From NCBI GenBank assembly GCA_016617855.1, contig JAECUM010006816.1, positions 41,170 to 105,169 on the forward strand: a stretch of DNA of 64,000 nucleotides, written 5' to 3'. Both the position numbers and the translations under genes were made by a program. The notes under the pieces are model-generated. The model ran no database searches. It saw nothing but the letters and a program-made list of their open reading frames with translations, and was not told where the DNA came from. This document shows, piece after piece, positions 20,521-35,121 of this stretch. Numbering within the stretch: the first letter of the stretch is position 1; every line of letters starts with the position of its first letter. The stretch is from Megalonaias nervosa. Lineage: Eukaryota > Mollusca > Bivalvia > Unionida > Unionidae.

Positions 20521-22551
20521 GGCACAAGAAAAAAATTCAAATTAATTGATTATAAAATTGAATGAATTATATATGACCATTTCGATCTGCATGTACAAGT
20601 ATTTTGATTTGGAATGATAGCATCACTGGTATTTTCCCCATATTTTAGCTTTTAATGTTTTTTTTTAGTTACACATTTTGTAAAAGGGGGGGGGGTGACT
20701 CATCAGTGCTTTGGGCTCCGGAAGGCCTTAATCATGCACTGCATGTTATGTTCACTACAGTGTATGTACAACATTTTAAATTAAAATGTGTAAGGTACAG
20801 CCAAACATGTACATAAATTCAAAATACTCCAAAACAGATATCACTGCATCATTTTTAGCCGTAAATTTATGCTATTACACTGTTATCTTAAGTGCAACAT
20901 TTCTGTGCCTGTAACCCAATCTGACTGCATTAAGGCGATCTATAAGTTAAACTGCTGTTTCCAGTGATGTTTGTTACTTCATTAATTTGAAAGCTGTAAT
21001 ATGATTGGTGAATTAAATGTAAACAGAAAATGATTGGTGAATTAAAGGTCAACAGAACATGACCCCATTTGTATGTGTGTCAGATCTCCTTTATGTCCCC
21101 GATCTAAATTTTAATCAAATTGGATACTTACCTTAATCTTTATTGCAAAATACCCATAGAAAAGTTGTTGTTATTGTCAGTTTATAACTTCACTGCCCCC
21201 CCCCCCACAATTTTCAGAAAGGGCCATTCAGTGTGTGTGCATGTTTTAGCATATATGTGCCTACTATAGGTAATTTTCACAACTAAGTTGACAACTCCTC
21301 TGACATCATATACATTTATTTATCCTTTGATAAGTTCACCCCCATCTTTTTGTCTTCAGATTTTGGAAAATATTTACTTGGAATCTGATAATTAGACCAG
21401 CGACAACTTTTCAACAGATTTATTAAGCTGGTCCCCTGGTCTTATAAGATACATATGGGACCCCAATTTTTGTACAATGTTTTTAGGCTGGCTGTCTGGT
21501 AGGATACTTACTGTACCCTAATTTTTGTACAAAGATGTTAAGCTGGCCCTGTGATCTTATCAGATAAATGTTGTACCCTAATTTTTATACAAAGCTATTA
21601 AACTTGCCACCTGGTAAGGTACCTACTACTATAAGCTACGTTTTTTTGTAGAAGTTTATTAGGTTGGGCCCTTTGGTCTTCTCATAGGATACATATTGTA
21701 AAATATCCTCATATACTTAAATCCTTGTGATGGAAGTGTGGTGGTATGTGAATTGGTTGGACGAACAATAATGTAAATTCATTTATTTTCATAGATGTTA
21801 TTTTTGGTGGACCCCCCCCCCCTCAAAAAAACCCATAAAAGAGTTTTATTGTTTCATCAAAGGGTTGTTATCCAGTAGATTGGTTGTTGTTTGCTTGGTT
21901 TTAATGGTACTTTTAAGACTTTATTGGCCTTATCATGCTTTGGAAAAGAGAGTTAAGTGCCTTTCCCAAGGACCCTCAAGGTGGTTAACCCAGACGGACT
22001 TTAGGTGATTGTCAGATGCACAATACATGGATTAAGAGTCTGATGCTCTACTACCTGACCTGAGAAATTTTTTTATTCAGCCCCTGCAGAGAATTAAACC
22101 CAAGTCCATGGGTTTGGTACCCATGGCCTTGCCTCCATGTGTAAACCCCCATGTGACTAAGCATCATCACCAAGGAAGCATTGAACCTGGCTGTGGATAT
22201 AGGTATTCTTGTGTAGCAGACAAATGGAAATAAATTAAAAAATTCTCTGACATGTAGGAGAATATTCTTTTTCCATATATAATTTCACATTATGTTTGTC
22301 TGCATCCTCCTTCTGGTTCAGAATACTTTACACATTATCTGATGTATGTATTTAACTTTTTATATTAACTTTTGTATGTCTTGTTTCTATCAGCGGAATC
22401 CGGAGTGACTGTACATTTAGGTGAGAGTTAATAGCTTGGTTGCAGGCAAGATGATGGGTACCTTAACCCATGGAAGTGGGTTTGATTCTCAGTGGGAATG
22501 AATACGAAATTCTTGACCAGTATGATTATATTCTTTTATTCTATCTATCTC

Positions 22552-22553
<2 letters not shown>
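20521..22553. other. Intergenic/unknown, no gene seen
   Basis: Contains four loose copies of a GGTCTTATAAGATACATAT-like stretch at 21430-21700 (GGACCCTAATTTTTGTACAA type), about 60-75 bp apart, and short G and C homopolymers. No gene recognised. Confidence 0.45.

Positions 22554-22633
<80 letters not shown>
22554..22633. repeat. (TA)n microsatellite, about 80 bp
   Basis: Uninterrupted AT dinucleotides. Chance ORFs of Tyr-Ile repeats across it are not genes. Confidence 0.97.
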
Positions 22634-22635
<2 letters not shown>

Positions 22636-22730
22636 CTCTTCATATTATCATGTATCTGCCAGTATGATCCAGGGACAACACTTTTCTTTCTCTGTGGTGT
22701 ATATTTGTAACCTTTTGTATATGTGTCTAT

Positions 22731-22733
<3 letters not shown>

Positions 22734-22825
<92 letters not shown>
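22734..22825. repeat. (CA)n microsatellite, about 92 bp
   Basis: Uninterrupted CA run, 100 bp after the (TA)n run. The family B SINE body is not present upstream, so this one has no visible SINE origin. Confidence 0.97.
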
Positions 22826-22828
<3 letters not shown>

Positions 22829-23072
22829 AGCTCTCCCCTATTACAATGCAGCTTGTTACAGCATAATTCTGGATATAACGTAATACTGTGGACCCAATAA
22901 CCAACCAAATTCATACTAATATGCTAATGTATAAGAGTAAGGGTTAAAAGCAGAAAGGTAAACTTTTTGGTTCAGTATCTTCATTCCCTTTTCAAAAATA
23001 TTATTTAACAAGTTTTGACAGTACCCACTATACCTTGGTTCCATTTATTACGCTATTCTCAATATACCTCTC

Positions 23073-23305
23073 GGGGGCCCTGAGTGGCCGAGCAGTCTAA
23101 AGCATTCACCGTTACAGATCACTACCATCTCACCCTGTCTGCATGGGTTTGAGTCTTGGGTTCGGCCAGTGTGGGAGAAAGCTTGCCAGTAGCATTTCAT
23201 GGGTTGGTGGTTCTTTCAGAGGTTTTCCCGGGTTCTTCCTCCACCATTTATTCTGGTCACCATGTATAGCCTATCTTGTGCTGAAAAATGGCATTAAACC
23301 CTGCA
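23073..23305 (+). mobile_element. tRNA-derived SINE, family A
   Basis: Starts GGGGGCCCTGAGTGGCCGAG with an A box, B box GGGTTTGAGTCTTGG, the block AGAAAGCTTGCCAGTAGC, and a 3' end GCTGAAAAATGGCATTAAACC. Close to 49575-49829 but without its (AAC)n tail. Confidence 0.88.
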
Positions 23306-26280
23306 TGAATATGGTTCAGTACATGACACAGTCAGCTGTAATGGATCCAGACTACTATGTTATAATGAGGGAGAGCTGTTACTTTTTGACAAATTAATTG
23401 TGTATCCCCCTCAGACTCCAGGGGGTAATAATGATGTCTGTGATCTGTTGTCTTTCTCCATCCAGCCATACACAGATTAGTTTCCTCAACATAACTTTAG
23501 TTTGCTGGGGTCTTTTTCTCTCAAACCTTATATGTTGCATATCCTGGGGGAAAAAAGCCAAAGTCTGTTGATTCTGGTTTTGCTAGTCTTGTGAATGTGG
23601 TCACTGAAGCTAAAAATGCGATTTTCCTTTCTGCATGACAAGTCCAGTTTCCTTGGCCTACTTTTGATCAAATTTCATGGTTAGGCTTCACATGGATAAT
23701 TTCCCCACAACCAGCTTTTATCAACTTCGTAGTTGCTTTACTTTGAGGAAGGGAAGCTTCCTATTGAGTCTGTGATCAACAGATTAAAGGTCAAGGTCAC
23801 CAGTGGTGAAATTGCGGCATTACATTCAGTTGACATTTGTAACAGCAATGATTAGTCTTGGGGATTCGCCATGCTTGTGATGGCCATTGTTGTGGTATTT
23901 TAGTAGCTGAAATTGTTCTCTGTGCCCTGTGTCAATCCTCAAGTAGGAAAAAGAGTTATAAATGTTGAGAGTGTTTGTAATGTTTTTCTTAACCTTATCA
24001 AAATTTAAATAAATTCTCCAAAGTTTTAATTAAATACCACAGCTTAAGTTAATATAGATAATATAAAACATTTTAGTTTTCTGCGTCGGTCTAGCTAGGC
24101 TTGCACATGGGCACACAGGTGTAACTGAATAATCGAAATACATTTTGTAAGTTTATGGAGGCCCCCCCCTTTCCATCCAGCCCCTTTACAGTGCAAATAT
24201 AAAAGATTTTGTGTCTTTACAGTTAAGAATCAACTTTTTTTTGCGTAACTATTCTCTTGATGTGGTTGAAGGTTACTTTCAATCAAAGCCATGAAAATAG
24301 GTTACTCTCAATATATTGGTTTATGATACATCTTGTTAGTTATTCCCAACAGCTTTCATGCACATATGCAATCATGTTGGATTGGGAATGAAAGCGGTGA
24401 GGGGCACTTACCCTAGCAAATGAAAATAGGTTACTGGTGGATTTAATCGACACCCGAAAATGATTGTTGACTGTTTTATCTTTCAGATATTACCACTGTA
24501 TATTAATATATGAAAAAACTATATGAACAACTAAAGCAGCAGTTGAATTAATTGCATGTTCACAATAAAATAGAAAGTACCTGCCATGCTCAAAAGTTAA
24601 TTCGCTGCTGGTTTATATTCATTTATATGAAAGTCACCATTGAAATCAAAGGTCAGTTGAAGAAAATCTTTGTTTTTTACATTGTGATGATAATGGACGT
24701 TACTTCAGTGGTGCCTGTCTGACAAATCCATTTTCAGAAAAACTGACTTCTCATTGCCTTGAGTTTCCTGATGTTGTTGGCTGTAAATTGCATTTTTTTA
24801 ATTGCACAGAAATATTCAGTTAATAAAAGAGGCAGTGTTTTAGAACGTGTTGAGCATAGAAATAAGTACAGAGTACTTTTTCATTTTATCCAGGCATTGT
24901 CAGTCAGTTTTATTGCTCATTTTCAGCACATTTTGGAAATACGAACAAATTATATATTTTGCAAAAGGAATAGACACATTATTATTATTCTGTAGTGGTA
25001 CTTTAGAAAATAAACGGGGACATTTGAGGTATTAAATGATGAATTCCACCTTTGGAAAGTGCAGTTTTATAAGTCACTGTAAGTTACACAATATTTCCTT
25101 TTAAATGAATAAAGATTTTATATTAAGAAATATTTGGAAAATGGGATGCATCTGATCTATATTGCTCAAGATAGATGTTAAAGACATCCTTTAAAAGATG
25201 ATGTCATTTTACTTTCAAAAGCTTTGTCACAGGTTTATTGATAAAGGCAATTTTTGCAGTCAGCCTGTTTTGAAGGCTTAATAATTGTGTGCTTTTTGGT
25301 CAGATGTACAAAAGTTCTCTCCCTTGATTTCACATTTTCTCAAGAGAGTGAAAAGCCCCTGTTCTCAAACAATATTTCAGATTTGGGGGTGCACACCAGT
25401 TATTATGTATTTTTGAGAGAGTAACATATGTAATGTGAAGTTGTTTGCATTTGAAACATGCACAGTTGACATACGTCTATGCTACTTTTGATGTAATGTG
25501 GCTGGCATTTCTTTGGATATTGTACTTTTGGAAATTGTACGTGATCTAAGCACATTGCTAACTAAAATGACTCCTCCCTTGTGGTCCAAAATTCAGCCTG
25601 AGTTTGTCTAAAGTACATTATTCTTAGCAGCTATTAAAATAGAGAAAATGAATTTTGCCAGTCAATATCAGCTTCTGAAAGAGCAATGAATAAATTACCA
25701 AATATATAAAATGTAAAAGAAAGTTATCAGTTCTTTTTTTTAAATAATTTACCTTTGAAGTCCAGGAAGTGAAAATGACCAGGTGGAGCTAGCAGGTTTT
25801 TGAAAAGTGCACATCTGGAGTAAGGCCAAGCTGTATGCTATAACCCATATTACACCCGTGAATCATACACCAAAATAAAGGGAATTAAAGAGTTCTTTGA
25901 AAAGTACCTAAGATGTACACGGTCTTTTTTAAATAGCCAGTATAACCAATGAGGAAACCCAGGGAAATTCTTTTTCTTTAAAATTCTAACCCTATGCAAA
26001 ATGTGAAACTGTAGAGCATTGTAAAAATGTTGACTTCCCCCATCTCACCTGACAGAAGGTTGTAGGAAATTGAAGGATGTTACTTACCACAAGATGACCT
26101 CAAAGGACCAGGGGTTAATACCAATACTGTGGCGCTACAGACTGCTAGTTTCTTAGCCAGATATTTTTGTATTACTTTATAATCTCTTTTGACCCATTGC
26201 ATACCTTTATATTTTGGGGTTAATGCATTTGTTATTTGCAAAAAAATTATTTCATAATTTTACTTTCATTTTCTTCTTAG
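23306..26280. other. Upstream of the ADAM exons; no exon supported
   Basis: The 5' part of the ADAM gene (signal peptide, start of prodomain) should lie here or further left. I found no exon with matching phase that also reads like an ADAM prodomain. Confidence 0.4.
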
Positions 26281-26356
26281 ATATTTATTTGCCAAATCAT
26301 ATGTTGAGAAGAGTTTAACACTAGAAGGACAAAACTTACACAGGCCTCCAAAATAT
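26281..26356 (+). CDS. ADAM exon a (prodomain)
   Basis: Flanked by TTCTTCTTAG and GTAAGTATTT. Encodes [16 protein letters not shown]..., the LF-A-x-x-Y block that precedes the prodomain Cys-His segment. Starts with one base completing a codon (phase 2), ends in phase 0. Confidence 0.85.
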
Positions 26357-29300
26357 GTAAGTATTTTGACAAGAATATTCAATAATATTAGACCTATAAT
26401 ACATAAAGGTGATCTTCTTTGCTCTCTAGTGAGGTTGGTAGCTAGCAAGCTCTTCATGTATTTTTTTCTGTCTGTGAATTGTTCATAAATCTGTTGGGTT
26501 TAATACAGATTTGTGTGAAAAGCAAATTATTTTTGAACATTTAAAGATTCTTGATTGCAATAGGTGAAATGTATTAATTCTGTTAAGTTTCTTCAGATTT
26601 TTCCAAAATAAATAAGTCCTTTAAAAACAGATAGTCATAATTTCACATATATAAACACATAGCTAAACAAGTTAATTTTCTGTTAAAGGTTTGAATAATT
26701 TTTATACTGCTTAAAAGTTTTACCTGTCTTTTGATCAAATCTCCATACATGCAGATAATGCCCCAAAAGGTTATGACATTATCCATTTTCATTAGGAGGT
26801 AAAGATTTTGATGCTGTTAACATGCATTTTTATTCAGATCAAGCTGACCTAATGTTGCAAATAATTAAAAAACCTTGGAAATATTTCACAGGAAAATATT
26901 GAAATATCACTTTTCTATTAATTTCAGAAAGAGAATCACTGTCATTATACAGGTCATGTGCAGGGTCTAGTACATTCCATGGTGGCAGTTAGCACCTGTG
27001 ATGGAGTTCGGTAAGACTACTTACATGTGGCAAACAATTTTTTTCCTCATCTGTAAACAGCATAGACTTTGATTTATTGTAGAATAATATGAGGGCATAT
27101 CACTGTATCGTATGTACTCACTTTTAAGTTGAGTCCAGCTGCACACTGCACAGACCCAGATCTGCCATCTCATAATGTAGAAGCAGATCTGGTCTCATCA
27201 GTTTGTTTGGAGTAATCAGTAGAACGAACAATATAGATTCTGATCTGCAGCTGCATTATGCAATGGCAGATCAGGGTTTATCTTTTTTGCCCTTGGAGAC
27301 AACTAGTCAGTGAGCACATGTTCATTCTATCTAGGATTTAAAAATGAAGGTGAGATCCTATGTGACAGCAGCTTCAAGTCTGCTCTAGCAACAATGGATA
27401 TGCATTGTACACCAGTTATTAATCTAATTGAAACCTTATCTTTACCTGGCCAGGTAAATGTTACATTCTCACTCACCAGGGACAGGTAACATTATAATAG
27501 ATCTGATCTGCTGGCACATTGTGTGCCAGCTGATATGAGTCTGTGCTATCAATATAGGATGTGCATTATTTACCAGCTAATAATGTAATTGATACCTTCT
27601 CATTTCTACCTGGCCAGGTAAATTTAAGATTCTCACTTATCTGGGGCAGGTAACATTATTATGTCTTGTACAAAAGCTTCAGCACCTGCATCAGCTACCA
27701 GATGGATTCTGACCTCATTGCCATGTAAAATTCATGAACAGATCTGGGTGTTCAGGAAGTAGATTGATGATGATCGACCTGTTGAACAAGGTTTTTCTCT
27801 AATTAACATGCCAACATCTGCAAAATTCAATATGATGTTGACAGTATTGAGCGAATAATGAGTAAATTTATGTTAGACCTACATTATAATGCAGTCACTT
27901 TTCTGGGGTCAGTGAAACAGTTCAATGTTTTGTGTAAAGTTTTTATTTGCATACATCTAAAATAAACCTTGACAGATTCTCATCCTACTTGGTATGAATC
28001 ATTGTGAAGGTAAGATAATTAATTCAGTGATAATTGGAAATTCTCACTCATCCCATTTACCTTGTGGTATAGGTCTTAATAGATTCTCATCCTTGATTTA
28101 AAAATCACAGTGAAGCTATGACGATTCATTCAGAGACATACATGCTGGCTCCTTTGATGTCGGAGTCAACCTGCATTAATAGAAACTTTGTATTACCTTT
28201 TGGTTCAAATGTTTTTTAATTTACTTACCATATATACTAACTTATAAGTCTAACTGCAAACTGCAGAGGCCCAGATCCGCAGTCACATAATGTGCAGGCA
28301 GATCTGGGTCTGTGCATTTTGTTAGGAGTAATCAGTAGAACAAACAACATAGATCCTGATCTGCAGGCGCATTATGGCTATGGCAGATCTGGATCTTTGT
28401 TATTTTCAGTTTGACTTGACTTATTAGTGAGTAATACAGTACGTTTCTTAACCCTTTGATGAATTTTGGCCCTACTTTGGAGGAATCTTTCTTAAACTAA
28501 GATGGTTCATTCAGTGACATGCTTGCTCAACTATTGGACCTAATGTATTCAGCACCATATTTGACAGTAATTCATTGATAATGGGTGTCACATGCAGACC
28601 TTGGTCTTCTTGTACTAATATTAATTTGTATTACCATCATTTACCCAAATTTCTGGACCCTAACATTTTTTGGAAACCATATTTTAAAAACTCTCAATAA
28701 TTTTCAGTATTACATGCAATTTCTGGACACCATATTTATTGTTTTAAGCAGGCAGAACAAAATTCATGTTAGAACATAAATTAATACGAGTTTTACCCAT
28801 ACTCAAAAAGAGATGATTGAATAGATAACCATGAGACATTCAATCTGCTTTAATTGCCTTAATTATGGTCTCATTTCCTGTTGCACTTAAGGGCTTTAAT
28901 TATCTTTCCACCAGCTGAATTTTATATCTTTCCTATGTGTTAAGGTATATTTACCACTCTATCACTTTATCTGAATAATTTCTAGTCATGGAATAGTATG
29001 CGGAGAAGGCAAGACTAATGTTTATTTTCAATACATGCTACAGTAAGATTTGAACCATTCTTAATTTCCTGTTTAGAATCCAATAAATTCTAAGGACTAG
29101 GTCACACCTGATTTATTTAATATTGACATTATTTTGATTTGAAGGTACATTTGTGAAAAGGGGAATGTCCATCTTGTCCCCAAAAATAAATCAGTAGGAA
29201 ACAATGTGCTTCTGTTTTTAGATTTTTGTGAGCATTTATCTCATGTGGCAATATATTAACATGAACAAAAAGAAAAATCCCCAGAACTACAATGAGTATT

Positions 29301-32300
29301 TTTTATTTGTAAAAGAAAACACCAAACAATATAGTGCAAGTATTCCTTATTTGCAAAAGAAAATACCAATACCATTTAGTTTGTTTTCTTTATTTGTAAA
29401 AGAAAAAAAAACAATGCTGCTGGCAAGACATTGCAATCCAGATTTCTATCCTCTTTGAGTTATCCATCAATCCATTTGTCAACTTGTGGTTGTCTGAAAT
29501 GGTTTTGATTTGTGTAGGTGGATTCCAGTCAAAATTCCATGGTCAGAAGGTCAGAGGTTAAGGCCATTAAGGGTACATGGGAGGGGAAAAGAGACAATTC
29601 AAGATATCTTTGATTTACTCTATATGTATTCAGAAATGTTTCCACATTTTGTATACAGAGGATATTTTGTTTTCTTATGTTATTACTTTATATATTTCAT
29701 GGTGTGGTACAAAAATGTGATATTTTAATAAGTGGTGTAGTTAAATATATAATGTTTTATACCACAATATGAAGTATATAAAATATGTAACTGTATTTAT
29801 GCTTGGAAAGAAAATTTTCTTTGCATTATATATTAAACCTGCTCCTGAATCTGAGCTTAGAAAATCAGACTCTTCAACTCTCTTCTTGTTTGCCTCATAT
29901 TATAAAGTTAATTGTTTAACTCATATTATAAAGTTAATCCAAAAAATAGCAGCAGTTTACAAGGACAGTAGGTTTTGGGGTGACATAATCTGTTGCAATA
30001 AGTTACATTTTTTTATATTTTGTAAACTAATGTACCCTGTCCAACCACAAAAGCAAGTCTGATTAAAGCATTACACTTACATTTTAACATTCTTGACAAG
30101 ATAGTATTGGGGACATAACTTAATTAACAAAATGAATAGTGGTATGTCACTTCAACAAAAATTAATTTCTGTGCTTGAAAGGTAATGTAATTTCCATTTA
30201 TGTTGGTATATGCAATGAAAAAAACACGATATGATGTGAAATCACATGTCATGATGTGTGAATAAAGGAGGATACATATGTTTAACATGTGAAAATAAAA
30301 GCATGAAATGAAACAAGAAACATATTTCACCAATAATTTTCAGTATTTCACACTTATGTATAAAATTAGTGTATAATTAACAACTAATATTAGATACAGA
30401 TTTGTTCCTCATATCATTGATAACTTCATTAGCATTTTGTGAACTAGCACACAACTTTAAAGTTAAATCCTAGAGTTGCATTCCTGTTGTTTGTTAAAAG
30501 TTTGAAGTCAAACATGGATGTGCATTAAGGATTCTACAGCTTGCAGCAATCTCCACAAATCTGCATATTGCTATTGATCCATAGTAATGCATGTCAGATA
30601 ATGGAGTATTAGATTCTCTTTGCAGGTCAAGGTGGTACAAATAGTATTGTTTTCATCAGGAGAACAGGAAAACTGATATCATTAACACCTGGGCATAAAA
30701 CTTCTTGGCAGTTATCACCTGATAAAATGAAACCATAAACTTGGCTTACTCCACCTTTTTGTGAGACCCTGGGGACATGCTTTTAATACGTTTTTTTCTG
30801 TTATCCTTGCATGGTTTGATGGCATTTTTTCATGTTTTATGTATAAAACTATAGATTAATCTAGAGGTGTTGCTGACCAAAAAACAGGGTAGGTCCTGAG
30901 TTGCCATTGGTGAAAATACATTAAACTAAATTTAGGACTGAGAATTCCTTGCACCCAAGGTCAGGGACTGACTTTTTTACACTTAGTTCCAGCAGTTTTT
31001 ACGCAAAAGTGTGGTGGACTTAGTTGAATCATATAATAGGCATACCAAACTTTGTAGATGAAGATACAGGCAGAATGGAGAAACAAAACAATGGGAACTA
31101 GCAGGAAAATATATTTACTATTATAATCAAATACTGCACAGAATAGTATGCAATGTATGATATGCATGGTGTGATCTCAGTTAAATATTGGGACCCAGTT
31201 AATATAGGTCTGAATGTAGTATACATTTGATTCAGAGTCTGGTACCCAGGGATCTAAAAAAATACTTTGTTACTTGCAATTGCACACCAGGGTCTAATGG
31301 TTGAAGTACTGTCAGTGGCATGGCATGACCTTTGAGGTGGAGGAAACCAGAGAAGCAATATATATTACAATTACTGAAACAGTCTTAAGATAGACTTCTT
31401 CACTTTCAAGAGATTTCTTGCACTGTAAATGAGGAAACACTTGATTACTTTAAGGAAGATTTTCATTTTTTCTCACATTTTCAGTTTAATTTTAGTCCTT
31501 GAATTACATTGTCTCCATGATGATTACGGTTTGCATGGCAGATATTTTTGTTGTTTGCAAAAGGTGATTTTCACCTGCATTCATCGAGAGATATCATCTG
31601 TGCATTTTACATACAATCTGAATAATATCGGACAGTCACAAGTTTTTTTGAAGGTTGGCGGGGAGACGAAGGAAAATGAAGGATAAAGGCTAAAATTACA
31701 AGCAGAGAAAATGAAATTGCCAGAAAAGCTCTTGTGATTCTTTTAAATGCAGAGAAATATTTAATAAGCATGGCTTGCAACTGTGATGTGGTATAGAGTC
31801 TAGAGGAATATTTTGTCATGCTTGTCTGAAATGCTCAACAGTATCAGATTTACCCTCATTCTTCAATGCGAGTTTATTGGTACATCTATGAAAGAAGAAA
31901 AAAAATGAAATTTCAAGATAAAAGTTGGAGATATGTTTATGGCCAGATAAGGCATTATAAATTTTTTTTTAACACCTTGCCTAATCATTCAAAACATCTC
32001 ATAGATGAAGAGCAGGTTTTAATTCTTCAAATATTACATGTAAATCTAGGATGAGTGAAATTTATGCAGGATGAGTAAAAGTCCCAAGTTACTTTCCCAG
32101 CAAGGCAAGCGAGCTACATGAAAAAATTTTTAGCCCAGGAATTTGAAGCAAATCACAAACCTGAAGCAGCCATCTTGAAAATCTTGTTATTGCTACAACT
32201 CCTGATTGAATGGTCATATCAACATGGGTTTTAATTAAAATTCTTCATATGATGTTTGTTTGGTCATAAATAAAAAATGTGCCAATCTCATATCTAAATA

Positions 32301-35081
32301 TGGCTGCCACAGCAGCCATCTTGAAAATCTTGTTTCTCACTTCTCCTGAATGGAAATCCATGGCTTTCCATTCAGGAGAAGTGAGAAACATGGAGATTTT
32401 GCCAAAAGACTTTTAATGATGTCTTGTTGGTCCTGAATAAAAATGTTGCTTGTCTGATGTCATATATGGCCATCACAGTGGCCATCTTGAAAATCTTGAT
32501 AACACTACACTCCTGAATGGCTGGTGATATCAGTGTGGGGTTTTCACTGAAAGACCTTTAATGATGTCTAGTTAGTTATAAATGAAAATGGTGCCAATAA
32601 TTTTGAAATATGGCCACCACAGTAGCCATTATGAAAATCTTGTTATTGCTATTTCACCTGATCTGACATGCAGTATGGTCACCATGGCAGCCACCTTGAA
32701 AATCTTGTTATCACTACTTCTTCTGAATGGAAAGTCTTATTGACATGGGATTTTCACAAGAAGACTTCCTATGATGTGTAGTTAGTTGCAAATGAAAATG
32801 GTACCAATCCGATGATTAATACGGCCACCATCTAGCCATGTTGAAACTTTTTTGTATTGCTGCTTCTTCTAAATGGATGGTCATATCAATATAGGGCTTT
32901 AACTTAAAGACTTCTTATGATATCTGGTTGGTCCTAAATGAAAAAGGTGGCAGTTGTTCTCAAATATGGCCACCACAGTAGCCATCTTGAAAATCTTGTT
33001 TTGCTACTCCACCTGAATGAAAAGTCATATTGACATGAGATTTTCACCAGAAGACTTTGTACAGTGTCTAGTTGGTCATAAATAAAAATGGTGCCACTCA
33101 CACATCCAATATAGCTGCCACTGCTGCCATCTTTAGAATCTTGTTATTGCTACTTCTGTTGATAGTTGTATCAACATAGGTATTTTACTTAATGACTTCG
33201 TATGATGTGTGGTGGTCTTGCATATCAAAGGTGCTGCTCAGACATCCAATATGGCCACCATTGGCCATTTTGAAATCTTGCTATCATTACTGTCCTGAAT
33301 GACTGGTCATAACAGCATGAGATTTTCTCTGAAGTCTTCTCATGATGTGTAGTTGGTCATAAATGAAAATGGTGCTGATCAGACTTCGAAAATGGCCACC
33401 ACAATGACCATCTTGAACATTTAGTTATGGTTACTTATCCCATATGGCATTTCAACATTGTGCTTCCACCAGAAGACTTCTGATGATGTTTTCTTGGTTC
33501 TAAATGGAAATCATGTACATTTTTACCTAATATGCTCATGATGGCAGCAATCTTGAAAATCTTTACATTATTACTACACCAAAATGGAAAGTCCTTTCAA
33601 CATGTAGTTTTCACCAGAAGACTTAATATAATGTTTTGTTGGCCATAAATTAAATAATGGTGTTCATCTGACATCCAATATGACCAGCATGGTGGCCATC
33701 TTGAAAATTTTGTAATTGCTGCTACTCTTAAAATAAAGTCATTTTGACATGTGGTTTTTATCAGAAGAATTCTAACAGTGTCTGTTATGAAAATGATGCA
33801 AATTTATCCTTAATATGGCCACAGTGGCTATCATGAAAATGCTATCTCTACTTCTTCTAAATGGATGGTTATATTGACATGGAATCTTCACCAGTAGATT
33901 TCTTATGATCCTATTTGGTCCTTATGAAATGGTGCCAATCATGCATCCAATATGGCTGGCATGACAGCCATCATGAAAATTTTGTTTTGGCTTCTCTCTC
34001 TAAATGGATAGCCATATCAACAGTTTGCATTTACCAAAAGACTTCTAATGATGTCCAGTTGGTCCTAACTGAAAATGGTGCCAATCTGACTTCCAGTATG
34101 TGCACAGCGACAGCTATTTTGAAGATCTTTTTATCCTTGATAGCATCTCTTTCATTGACCTAGTTTCATTTGTCTGTGACCTGCACTTAACTGGGTACAT
34201 TATTCTTGTAGAATCTGCAGTGATGGGAAACCATATGATGGCTTACAAACATGAAACTGTTTTTTTTTTAATGTTACTCATCCAGTATTCTGTTATTGAA
34301 CATACTTTCTGAAGGTATATTACATACTGGTAGTTCAAAAAGTTTTTTTTGTCAGCTTGATCAGTAAATGAACCTGATGCAACTTTAATGTGCAGAGGTT
34401 TAGAAATAGATGATTCAATATACTTTTGACACCTTTTTTTGATTTCGCTAGAAAATGTTATAATTTGGGAGCTCGGATATGAAAGGAAATTTTAAGTTCA
34501 TATGGAAAGATGCCAAATTTGGAGTGCTGCCGAACATTTTAAAAAAATATATTAATTTGATATAAACAAAATGTGATTGACCTCAGAGGGTGATCTATAG
34601 TTCCCCGTTTATGTCGAATTGTAAGATTTCTTTCTCAGCCAGTTTACAGTATTTAATCTTTCTTCAATCTTTCAGTGGCTATATTAGTATGGGAGATGAG
34701 GCTTATCACATTGAGCCAGCTTTTGTCCCCGAGCTACCAGAGTTTGCCCATAGATTGTACAGGGATTCAGACATGATTCACACACAGCTTCGTTGTGGTA
34801 AACATGATGTTTTGCAATATCTCAATCTTATATTAATCTCTATTTGTTTAAGGACCCATGTTAATGTATTTACAATGCTAACTTAGAGTTATTGTCTTGT
34901 TATTATTGTATTACTGAGGGCAGTAGTTGATGTCTTGTTCCAGTTGTATTATGGTAGGGCAGAAGTTATTGTTCCTGTGTATGATTGTAGCAGGGGTCAA
35001 GCTTTACTTGAATTTTAGGAAGAAGTGACATCTCCTTTTGGACATTATTGAGAAGTGAGAGCTGAACAGCGACAAACACAA

Positions 35082-35121
<40 letters not shown>

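Larger units (their letters stand above)
27011..34675. other. Intron of 7.7 kb with dispersed and satellite repeats
   Basis: Contains AGATCT-rich foldback repeats (27.1 and 28.2 kb), a paired CTGGCCAGGTAAAT block (27.45 and 27.61 kb) and the ~150-bp satellite array (32.1-34.1 kb). No other gene seen on either strand. Confidence 0.7.

Noticed and set aside
22393..22420. 27-bp AG/GT-flanked candidate exon upstream of ADAM exon a
   Set aside because: Phase could fit but the residues show no ADAM prodomain feature and the gap to exon a is 3.9 kb.
22470..22914. Tyr-Ile, Thr-His and Cys-Val repeat ORFs
   Set aside because: Translations of (TA)n and (CA)n microsatellites.
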